From the NCBI GenBank assembly GCA_963790715.1, contig CAWBPN010000011.1, positions 248,001-312,000 of the forward strand: a DNA stretch of 64,000 bases. The letters are read 5' to 3'. A program made the position numbers and the translations under genes. Positions within the stretch are counted from its first letter, which is position 1. Each line of letters starts with the position of its first letter. This document shows positions 42,505 to 52,600 of the stretch, piece after piece. The notes beneath the pieces are model-generated. The model was given only the letters and a program-made list of their open reading frames with translations. It was not told where the DNA came from and did not search any database. This DNA comes from DCFW01 sp963790715 (lineage in GTDB: Bacteria > Bacteroidota > Bacteroidia > Bacteroidales > Bacteroidaceae).

Positions 42505-44634
42505 TCATATCTTACTTACCAGCTTAAGTTCAATGCGGCGGCGGTCGACATCGGCATTAAGTATGCGCACCCTCACATGTTGGTGCAAAGATACCACTTC
42601 GGCCGGATTACTTATACGACGTTCGGACATTTGTGAAATATGAATCAATCCGTTCTCATGAATTCCGAGGTTGACAAAACATCCGAAATTTGTGATATTG
42701 GTCACAATGCCGTTTAATTCCATCCCCGGTTTAAGGTCTTCAAATGTACGAACATCAGGAGCAAATGAAAACTCTTCTATTTTACTGCGCGGATCACGCC
42801 CTGGTTTGTCAAGTTCTGTAAGAATATCTTTCAATGTCGGCATACCTACATCTTCCGAGACATAACGGTCAATTGCTATTTGCTTTTGAAGCTCTTTGTC
42901 TTTAATAAGTTCGGCAACAGTACAATTCAAATCTTTTGCCATGCGCCCTACCAAAGCATAGCGCTCGGGATGCACTGCTGAATTATCAAGAGGATTGTCG
43001 GCACCTGCAATGCGGAGGAAACCTGCACATTGTTCAAATGCTTTGGCACCCATTCGAGGAACGTTCATCAACTCTTTGCGAGAACGAAAAGTGCAGTTTT
43101 CACTACGATATGTTATTATGTTCGAAGCCAGTTGCGGACCGAGACCTGAAACATACACCAACAAGTGACGGCTTGCGGTATTCAAGTCTACACCCACCGA
43201 ATTAACGGCATTCATCACCGTGCGGTCAAGTGCCTGTTTGAGCTTCGTCTGATTTACATCATGCTGATACTGCCCCACTCCTATTGATTTGGGGTCTATT
43301 TTCACCAATTCGGCAAGCGGATCCATCAATCTGCGACCTATCGACACGGCACCTCTGACAGTCACATCTTCCTTAGGAAACTCTTCACGTGCCACAGCCG
43401 AAGCCGAATATACCGAAGCACCGTCTTCGCTAACCATGAAAATCTGTTTATCTTTGTTAAACGGCAACGAGCGCACAAACGACTCTGTTTCACGTCCTGC
43501 CGTACCATCGCCTATGGCATAAGCCTGTATCTTATATTTGTCAGCCCATAACTGAAGTTGCCGTGCAGCCTCATCCGGACGAGGTGTCGGTGGATGCGGA
43601 AAGATTACGCCATGCGAAAGCAGTTCTCCCTGAGAATTAAGGCAAACGACCTTACAACCTGTACGGAATCCGGGGTCTATAGCCATAACGTTTTTCTGTC
43701 CGAGTGGTGATGACAACAGCAGTTGCCGCAGATTAGACGTAAACACATCTATCGCTTCATCATCGGCTTTGTCTTTTGATGAAGCGTTGAACTCAGATTC
43801 GATTGAGGGCACAAGCAAACGTTTATAACCGTCGGTTATAGCCAAATCAAGTTGCTCACCGCAAATGGAATGAGGATTACGTATATAAAAACGCTTTGTC
43901 TGCTCAAGCACACGCTCATCGTCCGTCTCTATTTTCACACGCAAAAAGCCTTCAGTCTCCCCCCTGCGCATCGCTAGCAAATTATGTGAAGGACAATGCT
44001 TAAGCATACGTTTAAAATCGAAATAATCTTGGTATTTTTGTGCTTCAGCCTCTTTCCCCTTAACAACTTTGGATGTAATAAAAGCATGGTTCGCAAACAC
44101 ATTACGCAACCGGTTACGAGTTTCTTCTTTTTCGCACACAATCTCTGCTACAATATCGCGAGCACCTGCCAACGCTTCGTCTTCATTCTTTACAACACCT
44201 TTTATAAACTTATGCAAACTTGCTCGCAAATAGTCGTCACGTTGAAGTAATAATGCAGAAGCCAACGGCTCAAGTCCTTTTTGCCGAGCGGCCCCGGCAC
44301 GGGTTTTGCGTTTCGGTTTATATGGCAGATACATATCTTCTATTTCAGTTGAGTCCCAAGAATCATCAATTCGTTGTTTCAATTCCGGAGTAAGTTTACC
44401 TTGTTCTTCAATTGTCGAAAGAATTGTTTCCTTACGTTTCGAAAGTTCTTTCAGTCGATTATATTCATCATTGATTTGTCCGATTTGCACTTCGTCGAGT
44501 GTTCCCGTTGCCTCTTTTCGGTAACGGCTGATAAAAGGAATTGTTGCTCCGTCGTCAAGTAAAGCCATAGTTTTTTTCACTTGCAAGCTTGACAGACTAA
44601 GCATCTTTGCTATTATATTTTCAAAAGTTGTCAT
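42505..44634 (-). CDS. tex: Tex-family S1 RNA-binding protein
   Basis: About 709 residues starting at ATG 44634 (MTTFENIIAKML); the longer frame to 44697 runs over the -7 box. Domains: N-terminal helical Tex region (LLDDGATIPFISRYRKEATG), a YqgF/RNase H-like domain (VMAIDPGFRTGCKVV, AIGDGTAGRETE), tandem HhH (VDLNTASRHLLVYVSGLG, MNVPRMGAKAFEQCAGFLRI) and a C-terminal S1 domain (GMELNGIVTNITNFGCFVNLGIHENGLIHIS). Tex proteins bind nucleic acid and affect transcription; molecular role remains loosely defined. Full length. Confidence 0.93.
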   Translation of the reverse strand: MTTFENIIAKMLSLSSLQVKKTMALLDDGATIPFISRYRKEATGTLDEVQIGQINDEYNRLKELSKRKETILSTIEEQGKLTPELKQRIDDSWDSTEIEDMYLPYKPKRKTRAGAARQKGLEPLASALLLQRDDYLRASLHKFIKGVVKNEDEALAGARDIVAEIVCEKEETRNRLRNVFANHAFITSKVVKGKEAEAQKYQDYFDFKRMLKHCPSHNLLAMRRGETEGFLRVKIETDDERVLEQTKRFYIRNPHSICGEQLDLAITDGYKRLLVPSIESEFNASSKDKADDEAIDVFTSNLRQLLLSSPLGQKNVMAIDPGFRTGCKVVCLNSQGELLSHGVIFPHPPTPRPDEAARQLQLWADKYKIQAYAIGDGTAGRETESFVRSLPFNKDKQIFMVSEDGASVYSASAVAREEFPKEDVTVRGAVSIGRRLMDPLAELVKIDPKSIGVGQYQHDVNQTKLKQALDRTVMNAVNSVGVDLNTASRHLLVYVSGLGPQLASNIITYRSENCTFRSRKELMNVPRMGAKAFEQCAGFLRIAGADNPLDNSAVHPERYALVGRMAKDLNCTVAELIKDKELQKQIAIDRYVSEDVGMPTLKDILTELDKPGRDPRSKIEEFSFAPDVRTFEDLKPGMELNGIVTNITNFGCFVNLGIHENGLIHISQMSERRISNPAEVVSLHQHVRVRILNADVDRRRIELKLVSKI

Positions 44635-44657
44635 ATTCCATGTAATTTCAAAGCGTG

Positions 44658-44665
44658 CAAAGATA
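44658..44665 (-). promoter_or_regulatory. Candidate -7 box for tex
   Basis: TATCTTTG on the minus strand, 23 bp before ATG 44634; it supports that start. Confidence 0.45.
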
Positions 44666-44937
44666 ATCACTTTTCCACAATGCCGCATTATAATCATTCA
44701 AATAACGGTCGTTTTTACACATTGACTCAATCATTCAGCCATTAAAACAAAACTACAGTTAAATGAACAGCCGAATACTACTTAAACATCCACCATACAA
44801 ATAAAATGTAACAACCATTTCAGGTTTCAGAAAACCTATATCTGTTGGCTTTATAAGCTGAAGCCCTGAATACCTGCATCCTTCAGTCCTGAATACTACT
44901 ATTGGTCAAAAGACACATACGGTAAATGAAAAAGACA

Positions 44938-45026
44938 TGATGCAGCATGAAAAAAAATCTCATGCTCCGTGTTTTTTTATTTCATGCTACGTAACTTTTT
45001 TTTTCATGCTACATCAGATTTTTCGT
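44938..45026. repeat. Three-copy 22-bp tandem repeat within a long inverted repeat
   Basis: Three contiguous 22-mers begin with CATGCT at 44961, 44983 and 45005; each is CATGCT(a/c)C followed by a T-rich half. An inverted copy AGCATGAAAAAAAA at 44944-44957 is the exact complement of 44997-45010; allowing one mismatch the pairing extends to 20-nt arms (44938-44957 with 44997-45016). The upstream arm can alternatively pair with the second copy, so mutually exclusive hairpins are possible. No unique spacers exist, so this is not a CRISPR. Confidence 0.7.
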
Positions 45027-45461
45027 AGATTTATAACCGGATTTGCTTACCGATAATGAAAACACATACTAAAAAACTAGACACATAATCAACATTGCCG
45101 ATTGCTACTCTTTTATACGGATTATTTTCAATGAAAGAATATAACAAAATGTAACTGAATAGTATATGCAACAAATATTTATGCCGTTATCAGCAACTTT
45201 TACAACAATCATCTGAAGGCTTCAGGTTGTCAGCCGGAAAAGCCTATGGATAGAGATAATTTGAAACATGAATAACATGTTCATATTTATAGAACAATAT
45301 GGTAACATGAACATATATTGTAAGAATCCACGGCGATGGAGTGTTGTTAAAAAAGTTTTGAAAGGATATATGATTATGCTCTTTTTCTTTTTTTGATTTA
45401 AAATTAGACAGACAACTAATTATTTTTAGTAAATTGCAGTCAAAACAAAACAGATTGCACA

Positions 45462-47642
45462 ATGAAATTATTTATAATATCAAACAGGCTACCGATAAAA
45501 ATTATCAAAAACGAATCCGGCGAATTTCACTTTATAAAAAGTGAAGGAGGGTTGGCTACAGGGTTAGCTTCGCTTGACATGCCAAACCTTGAAAAACACT
45601 GGATCGGATGGCCGGGTATGGAAATAAAAGACGATATGTCGCAAGAAAAAATCAAAAAAGAACTAAATGCTATGAATTATCACCCCGTATTCCTTTCTGA
45701 AAAACAAATTCAGCTATACTACGAAGGATATTGCAACAGCACACTATGGCCTTTGTTCCACTATTTTTATTCTTTTATGGAATACGACAACAGGCACTGG
45801 GATATATACAAAGATGTGAATAAACTATTTTGCCAAGAATCTTGTAAACTAATACACGCCGGCGATATAGTGTGGGTTCATGATTTTCATCTGATGTTGT
45901 TGCCTAAGATGTTGAGAGACAAAATAAAAGATATTAAGATAGGATATTTCCATCACGTTCCTTTCCCTTCATACGAACTATTCAGGGTACTGCCTGAACG
46001 TGCCGATATATTATACGGTTTGTTGGGTGCCGATTTGATAGGATTCCATACATTTGATTATGTACGGCATTTTGCAAGTGCCGTTTACAGAGTATTAAAT
46101 TTCCCTTTTCAACTGGATTGCGTTTGCCTTGAACACCACAAGGCATATGTTAATGCTTTTCCTATGGGTATCAATTACGATTTATTTCACAACACGGCTC
46201 TGAAACCCGAGATACAAAATGAGGTAAAGAAACTTAAAAGCGATTACGGCAAAAGTAATAAACTGATATTGTCGGTAGATAGGTTGGATTACAGCAAAGG
46301 CATTCTTCAACGTATTAAAGGATTCGGGCTTTTTTTAAGAAATCACCCCGAATATCGCGAAAAAGTATCATTAGTTATGATTATTGTACCCTCCCGCGAT
46401 ACTATAGGGAAATATGCCAATTTGAAGAAAACAATTGATGAAAAGATAGGAGAGATAAACGGAAAATATTCAATAATAAACTGGACTCCTGTACATTATT
46501 TCTACCATAGCTTTGCATTTAATGATCTTGTTGCAATGTATTCAATAGCTGATATAGCCCTAATTACCCCATTAAGGGACGGGATGAATCTCGTGGCTAA
46601 AGAATACGTTGCCGTAAAAGGCGACAAACCCGGAATACTAATACTAAGTGAAATGGCAGGTGCGGCGGCGGAATTGCGGGATGCCATAATCATTAACCCA
46701 AACGATATTAAGCAGATTGAAAATGCAATAGTGGAAGCTCTGAATATGCCTGTGGATAAACAGAAAAAGCGCTTGAAAAACATGCAAGACATATTATCAC
46801 ATAATACCGTGAAAAAGTGGGCAACCGACTTTGTAACTCAACTGATAGAAGTATACAACAAAAACCTGCTGCTGAACAAAAAAGAAATTACCGAATCCAA
46901 TTATCAACCTATAAGCGATACATACAGGAATGCCTCACAAAGATTGTTGGTATGCGATTATGACGGTACGTTAACTGAATTCAAAGATAATCCTGATGAT
47001 GCATATCCTAATGAAAACATTCTGAATTTCTTGCAACAATTAGCCTCCGATAAAAAGAATCACATCGTAATTAGCAGCGGAAGGGACAGAAAGACTTTGG
47101 AAAGATGGTTCGGTAATCTCAATATAAGTATGGCCGCTGAACATGGCGTTGCTTATAAGGAAAACGGCGTGTGGCACAATTTCATTGACGATATGAATTG
47201 GGACAAGGAAATATTGGATATAATGCAAAAATTTGTCGACAAGACACCCGGATCACACCTTGAAATGAAAAACACGGCATTGGTTTGGCACTTCAGAGGT
47301 GTGGATGAATGGTTGGCTGCCTTGCACGAACAGCAATTAATAAATGCATTAATCACCCCCTGCAACCGTAACGGATTACAAATAAAACGCGGCAACAAAA
47401 TATTGGAAATAAAATCGCCGTTATACACAAAAGGCACTGAAATAAAAAGATTACTGAAGTTGAACACTTACGATTTCATATTGACAATAGGCGATGACGT
47501 CACCGACGAAGAGATGTTCAAAGCACTGCCGGATAACGCCTACAGCGTGAAAGTGGGATATAATTCAGACTTCGCAAAATACGACATTCCTTTGCAAACG
47601 GATGTAATACCTTTGCTAAGGAAAATATGCTCAATGGATTAG
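45462..47642 (+). CDS. otsAB: Fused trehalose-6-phosphate synthase/phosphatase
   Basis: A 726-residue bifunctional enzyme making trehalose from UDP-glucose and glucose-6-phosphate. Residues ~1-465 are GT20 synthase: LFIISNRLPIKI, SEGGLATGL, VWVHDFHLMLLP, SVDRLDYSKGIL, LITPLRDGMNLVAKEYVA. Residues ~490-726 are a HAD trehalose-phosphatase: LVCDYDGTLTEF with Asp499 and Asp501, HIVISSGRDR, AAEHGVAYKENG, TIGDDVTDEEMF. Both active sites look complete. It overlaps the stop of the convergent GH15 gene by 4 bp. Role: compatible solute or stress sugar synthesis. Confidence 0.95.
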   Translation: MKLFIISNRLPIKIIKNESGEFHFIKSEGGLATGLASLDMPNLEKHWIGWPGMEIKDDMSQEKIKKELNAMNYHPVFLSEKQIQLYYEGYCNSTLWPLFHYFYSFMEYDNRHWDIYKDVNKLFCQESCKLIHAGDIVWVHDFHLMLLPKMLRDKIKDIKIGYFHHVPFPSYELFRVLPERADILYGLLGADLIGFHTFDYVRHFASAVYRVLNFPFQLDCVCLEHHKAYVNAFPMGINYDLFHNTALKPEIQNEVKKLKSDYGKSNKLILSVDRLDYSKGILQRIKGFGLFLRNHPEYREKVSLVMIIVPSRDTIGKYANLKKTIDEKIGEINGKYSIINWTPVHYFYHSFAFNDLVAMYSIADIALITPLRDGMNLVAKEYVAVKGDKPGILILSEMAGAAAELRDAIIINPNDIKQIENAIVEALNMPVDKQKKRLKNMQDILSHNTVKKWATDFVTQLIEVYNKNLLLNKKEITESNYQPISDTYRNASQRLLVCDYDGTLTEFKDNPDDAYPNENILNFLQQLASDKKNHIVISSGRDRKTLERWFGNLNISMAAEHGVAYKENGVWHNFIDDMNWDKEILDIMQKFVDKTPGSHLEMKNTALVWHFRGVDEWLAALHEQQLINALITPCNRNGLQIKRGNKILEIKSPLYTKGTEIKRLLKLNTYDFILTIGDDVTDEEMFKALPDNAYSVKVGYNSDFAKYDIPLQTDVIPLLRKICSMD

Positions 47643-49441
47643 GGACGAATAAACTTTGACAATTTTACTTCTTGCGAAAAGAGCATAGCTGTATCTATCA
47701 AAGCCAAATGAGAATATGCCTGAGGGAAGTTCCCGAGTTGCTCTTTCGTGTTGAAATCAAGATCCTCACTAAACAATTTCACATGATTAGAATACTTGAG
47801 TAAACGCTTAAACAAATCATACGCCTCTTGCTTACGACCTGTAACAAAAAGTCCGCGTACCATCCAAAACGAACAAATTGTAAAAGCGGAAGACGGTTTA
47901 CCGAAATCATCGTGGTTATTATATCTGAACATCAAACCTTTATAATATAGTTTGTCGTATATGGCATCAACCGTTTTCTTATATTTATCATCCATAGGTG
48001 ATAAGAATCCATATTTTTCCATTAGAAGTAATGAAGAATCCAAATCAAAGTTTGAATATGCCTGCGAAAAGCTTTGTATTTCATCTTTCCATCCGTTAGC
48101 CAGTACATCTTCTTTTATAAGCCAGGCTTCCTCTTTATATCGTTTGGCATAACCTTCCTTATGAAGCATTTCCGATATTTTGGCAGCTCTGTCAAGTGAA
48201 ACCCAACACATAACTTTAGAAAACACAAAATGTTCTTTTTTATTTCGTATCTCCCATATACCATTATCAGGTTCACGCCATTCCTTTATAACAATTCTAC
48301 CAATATGTTTCACGACTTCAAACATATCTTCTATCTCATCAAGTGTCCCCCTGAAATAAAGATAGTATTGGTAAATCACATCCATCAAATAACCGTACAC
48401 ATCATTTTGTTGTTGGCGAAAGGCCGCATTACCGATTCTTACAGGGCGTGAATTCTTATACCCTGCCAAGTATGGCAATTCAAGTTCCTTAACATCACGT
48501 TCGTAGCGAATGCCGTACATAGTCCGGAAATTATCGGATTTTGAGCGAAGTATGTTTTCGATAAACTTCATAAATCGTTTAGCCGCACCGCTATGTCCTA
48601 TTTGTATCAATGTTTCTATAGACATTGATGCATCGCGCAGCCAACAATATCTGTAATCCCAATTACGAACATCACCGACCGACTCAGGTATGCTTGTAGT
48701 AAGAGCAGCCAATACAGCACCAGTACGTTGATATGACATCAATTTCAACACTAGCATGCTACGTTCGATGTAATCATTGAACAATGTGAATTTTTTTGAA
48801 CGATTAGACCAATTCATCCAATAAAGTTTGGTACGTTCATATTCAAGGAAAACCCTCTCAATATCAACCGTAATCACTTTTTGATTATACGAAATAAGCA
48901 TAAACTCATCCTTCGACAACTCTATCTCCTCCTGATTAAGTATTGACTCGAACTTAAGGCTTGAATACAAATATATAGCATTTTCGAGATTACCATCCAA
49001 ACATGATTTTATATATTCAGGGCCATTTTTGTGTATAATCTTACCGGCACCGTAGTTCAAGCGCGGATTATAATTGACCTTGAAATTAGGGCGCCCGCTC
49101 ACCAACTTGATTAAACGATATAATTCAGCAGGAATATAATAATCTATATTATTATCGCCTGTCTTGTAGCGCGGCATGAAGTCTATCACCTCAAAGCATC
49201 CTTCCTTAGGTGAATCGAATGTGGTAACCAGCACATTAGTATGTTCGATGTACTGTTGATTAATTGAATAATCAGGCGAAACCATAATATCAACGCTTCC
49301 GCCTTTATCTTCATCAAGTATTTTTCCGAATGCCGACGGAGAATCAAAATCAGGTAAACAGAACCATTCTATATTACCTTTAGCTGAAATAAAAGCAGCC
49401 GTCCGACCATTGCCAACAACTCCGTAATCAAGATTTCCCAT
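47639..49441 (-). CDS. GH15-family glycoside hydrolase (glucoamylase/trehalase-like)
   Basis: About 600 residues starting at MGNLDYGVVGNGRTAAFI (ATG 49441); a full -33/-7 promoter lies inside the longer ORF, supporting this start. N-terminal beta domain (GNIEWFCLPDFDSPSAFGKIL), then an alpha/alpha barrel with DVRNWDYRYCWLRDASMSIETLIQIGHSGAA, RPVRIGNAAFRQQQNDVYGY and FVFSKVMCWVSLDRA. No signal peptide, so cytosolic. The trehalase-like GH15 branch and the convergent trehalose synthase gene suggest trehalose or alpha-glucan turnover, but the substrate is not provable from sequence. Confidence 0.85.
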   Translation of the reverse strand: MGNLDYGVVGNGRTAAFISAKGNIEWFCLPDFDSPSAFGKILDEDKGGSVDIMVSPDYSINQQYIEHTNVLVTTFDSPKEGCFEVIDFMPRYKTGDNNIDYYIPAELYRLIKLVSGRPNFKVNYNPRLNYGAGKIIHKNGPEYIKSCLDGNLENAIYLYSSLKFESILNQEEIELSKDEFMLISYNQKVITVDIERVFLEYERTKLYWMNWSNRSKKFTLFNDYIERSMLVLKLMSYQRTGAVLAALTTSIPESVGDVRNWDYRYCWLRDASMSIETLIQIGHSGAAKRFMKFIENILRSKSDNFRTMYGIRYERDVKELELPYLAGYKNSRPVRIGNAAFRQQQNDVYGYLMDVIYQYYLYFRGTLDEIEDMFEVVKHIGRIVIKEWREPDNGIWEIRNKKEHFVFSKVMCWVSLDRAAKISEMLHKEGYAKRYKEEAWLIKEDVLANGWKDEIQSFSQAYSNFDLDSSLLLMEKYGFLSPMDDKYKKTVDAIYDKLYYKGLMFRYNNHDDFGKPSSAFTICSFWMVRGLFVTGRKQEAYDLFKRLLKYSNHVKLFSEDLDFNTKEQLGNFPQAYSHLALIDTAMLFSQEVKLSKFIRP

Positions 49442-49473
49442 GTGATATATTTGCTTAAACTGTTCTTCAAACA

Positions 49474-49505
49474 CAAATATAAACATCAATACCGACAGAT
49501 GCAAA
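49474..49505 (-). promoter_or_regulatory. Promoter of the GH15 gene
   Basis: On the minus strand TTTG (49505-49502), a 20-bp spacer and TATATTTG (49481-49474) match both boxes; ATG 49441 follows 33 bp later. Confidence 0.65.
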
Positions 49506-49580
49506 TAATAACCGATTTTAATATAATCAACTGAAAACGAAAAAAATAATATTATATTCTGAAATTTTTATACATTTCAT

Positions 49581-49588
49581 TATCTTTG
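49581..49588 (+). promoter_or_regulatory. Candidate -7 box for the alpha-2-macroglobulin gene
   Basis: TATCTTTG matches TAnnTTTG, 26 bp before the ATG at 49615. Confidence 0.45.
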
Positions 49589-49614
49589 TTGATAGAATCG
49601 ATAAAAACTTAAAT

Positions 49615-52600
49615 ATGAAAATAAAAACTTTCCTACTAATTCTTGCATATACATGCATGGCTGTTTCAGCCTCAGCAGGCAATGGCAAAACTTACGAACA
49701 ACTCTGGAATGAAGTTAAAAGTGTTGAAAAATCAGATCTTCCACGAAACGGAATAAAATTATGCGATGAGATTTATGCAAAAGCTAATGCTGAAAATAAC
49801 GGACAACAAATGCTCAAAGCGTTTCTCCACCGCATGGATTTGCGCAGCAGAATAGACAATGACAGCATTGAAGTGGATATTAGCTTCTTAAAAAATTGGC
49901 AACAACGTGAAAAGCGTCCGGTTATGGAATCGGTATTAAGCTATCTATTGGCAAAATATCAAAGCTCTAATAATAACAATAATGACGACAGCTTAAAATT
50001 AGCATATATCCGGGAATCTTTAAAATACAGAGATGATTTGGCATCAACCATATCTACCACATCATGGCAGGAGTTGATTACCAAAGGCTCTAAAAGTGAT
50101 TATTTCGCACATGACATGTATAACTTAATGGTACATTCGAATATTGAACTACTCTATAACCATAATGCAGATACACAGAGATTTGCAAATGACATTTATC
50201 ATAAAGCCATCACATTCTACAGTGGACATAATAACCGTGACGGCGAATTGGTGCTAATCCTCGATAGCTTGAATTATGCCAGTAGTCAGGGATTGAATAA
50301 TGATTCATATCATGACCGACTGAACTTACTGAAAAAAGAGTTTGCCGATTCTCCTGTATGTGCGCAGGTATATTTGGAATTGGCGAACAAACTCATGAAT
50401 TCGAAAAACTATATAGGAGCTTTGGATTTACTCAACGAAGCCATATCCAAATACCCTTCTTATACAAACATCAATGAGCTAAAAAATGAAATAACAACTA
50501 TCAAACGACCGGAAACTCGCATAAGCGGTATACCTAACATATTATATCCCGGCGACCAGTTGAAGATAACTGCCACCTACCGCAATATATCGGAACTGCA
50601 ATTAAATAATAAAGATATAAATGTCTCTAACGATAATAAACATATTAAATGCAATACCTATAAGTTTGCCCTGAAGACAAATAACGACTACTCACAAAAC
50701 GATACGGCACTCACACTGCCGGCATTGAGTTTAGGCAAATTTTCTTTAAGCGCTAAAGGTAGTGATGATAATGCAGACATTAATGTTACACGCTTATTCG
50801 TGCTTAACCGCAAAATTGAAGATAATAATCAGATTGTAGTACTTGACGGCAAAACAGGCTATCCGGTAAAAGATGCTAAAGTGAACATTGTATATGGCAA
50901 TGATGACAAAGAAAACACTGTTGCCACTTACACTACCGACGTTGACGGCATTTGTTCGTTTACTTTGACTGATAAAAACAAGAATTATTTTGCCAAAGTT
51001 TCGAAGGGTGATGACAAAGCCTTTCCTAAAATATCATTAGGATACTATTACGGCTATTACTATAATATTAATAAGTCCAAAGGAGAAAGTACAACTATGC
51101 AGTTGTTCACCGACAGGGCTGTTTACAGACCTGGACAAACAATACAAGTAAAAGGTGTTGCATACACGCAAACAGGTGACGATGCCGTCGTATGTCCCGG
51201 TAAACCATGCAATGTGAGGCTGCACGACAATAATGGTAAGATAATTGCAGAAAACAAAGTGACTACAAATGATTTCGGCTCGTTCAGCACACAATTCACC
51301 CTACCGGCCAATATCCTTAATGGAGGATGCTTTATAGATGCGGATGAGAAAGGCGTTACAACAATACGTGTTGAAGAATATAAGCGACCGACTTTCGAAG
51401 TGAAAATCAATGAATACAAGCAAGCATATAAAATGGGAGAATCCGTACATCTTGCAGGTACGGCGAAAACCTATTCAGGGTTGGCAATGGAAAATGATTC
51501 GGTGAAATATAAGGTAACACGTTCAGCTCGAGTACTTTGGTGGTGGCGACAAGGCAATCAATCAGACGTTGAAACTCAAACAGGTTATGCTCACATATTG
51601 AAAGACGGTTCATTTGATTTGCCAGTGACACTGGTACCAGACTCTACATACGACATGTACGATTACACGGTAGCTGCATCAGTTACCGACGTAAACGGTG
51701 AAACTGAGAAAGCAGAATATACTCTGTCGGCAGGAAAGAAATCAGTAATGCTGTCAACCGACATACCGGATGAAGTGGATGTTGACAGCGTTATCGAAGG
51801 CAAGTTCATTGCCACAAATCTGCAAAACAACGAAGTGGCTGAAACAATCAAAGCACGTTTACTGCACAGTGGTAAAGAAGTTTGGAACGACGACCGCATA
51901 CCGTCTAACACTACAGTATCGTTGAAAAAATGGAAGAGTCTGAAACCCGGCAAATACATTTTGCAAATAAGTGACAGCATAAGTGATAAACCTCTCGAAA
52001 AAGCCTTGGTTATCTTTTCTGAATATTCTTCGGTAATGCCTGTTGATACTGTTGTATGGTGCAAGCAACTGACAAAAGAATTTCCGAAAGACGGTAAGCC
52101 TGCAACCATCTTGTACGGCACATCACATCCAAGCACATACGTTATATGCAGCGTGTTCAATAATGGAAAATTGCTTGAAAGCAAACATATTACGCTCAAT
52201 AATGAAATGCACAGCTTCAACTACACCTATGATGATAAATACGGTGAAGGCATATTCGTACAATTCTGTTTTGTGGTTGACGAAAAGTCATATCAAAACG
52301 GATTCACCATTACCAAGCCGCTACCGGATAAATCTCTGTCGTTAAAATGGAGCAGGTTCCGCGATAAACTGCAACCCGGTAAAAAGGAAACATGGAGCTT
52401 GACAATTTTGAATAATAAAAAAGCTCCTGCAAATGCCGAAATGATGGCTGTACTTTATGATGCATCGTTGGATGCCTTCGAACGTTACTCTCCGAATAAC
52501 AAAATATATTACTCGCGTTATGTGCCTGAATGCACATGGAATGAATTATACCTTGAGCCACGTAGTTTTTGGTTGTCATATCCACAAAACAAGACATTAC

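Larger units (their letters stand above)
44635..45461. other. 827-bp repeat-rich gap between tex and otsAB
   Basis: Holds the tex promoter (-7 box TATCTTTG, minus strand, at 44658-44665), two copies of CCTGAATAC 23 bp apart (44865-44873 and 44888-44896), the 22-bp tandem repeat at 44961-45026, and several small palindromes (for example CTGAAGGCTTCAG near 45214). Short ORFs occur in several frames but none has codon or family support. Both flanking genes point away from it, so it is all upstream DNA. Confidence 0.6.

Noticed and set aside
44961..45026. CRISPR array
   Set aside because: The 22-bp units are contiguous, with no unique spacers and no cas genes in the window.
44940..45056. 38-codon ORF through the 22-bp repeats
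   Set aside because: Its length comes from poly-T and poly-A runs (Phe/Lys tracts); no support beyond being open.
45244..45462. 72-codon minus-strand ORF upstream of otsAB
   Set aside because: AT-rich, no family motif, no promoter or start signal, and it overlaps the otsAB start region.
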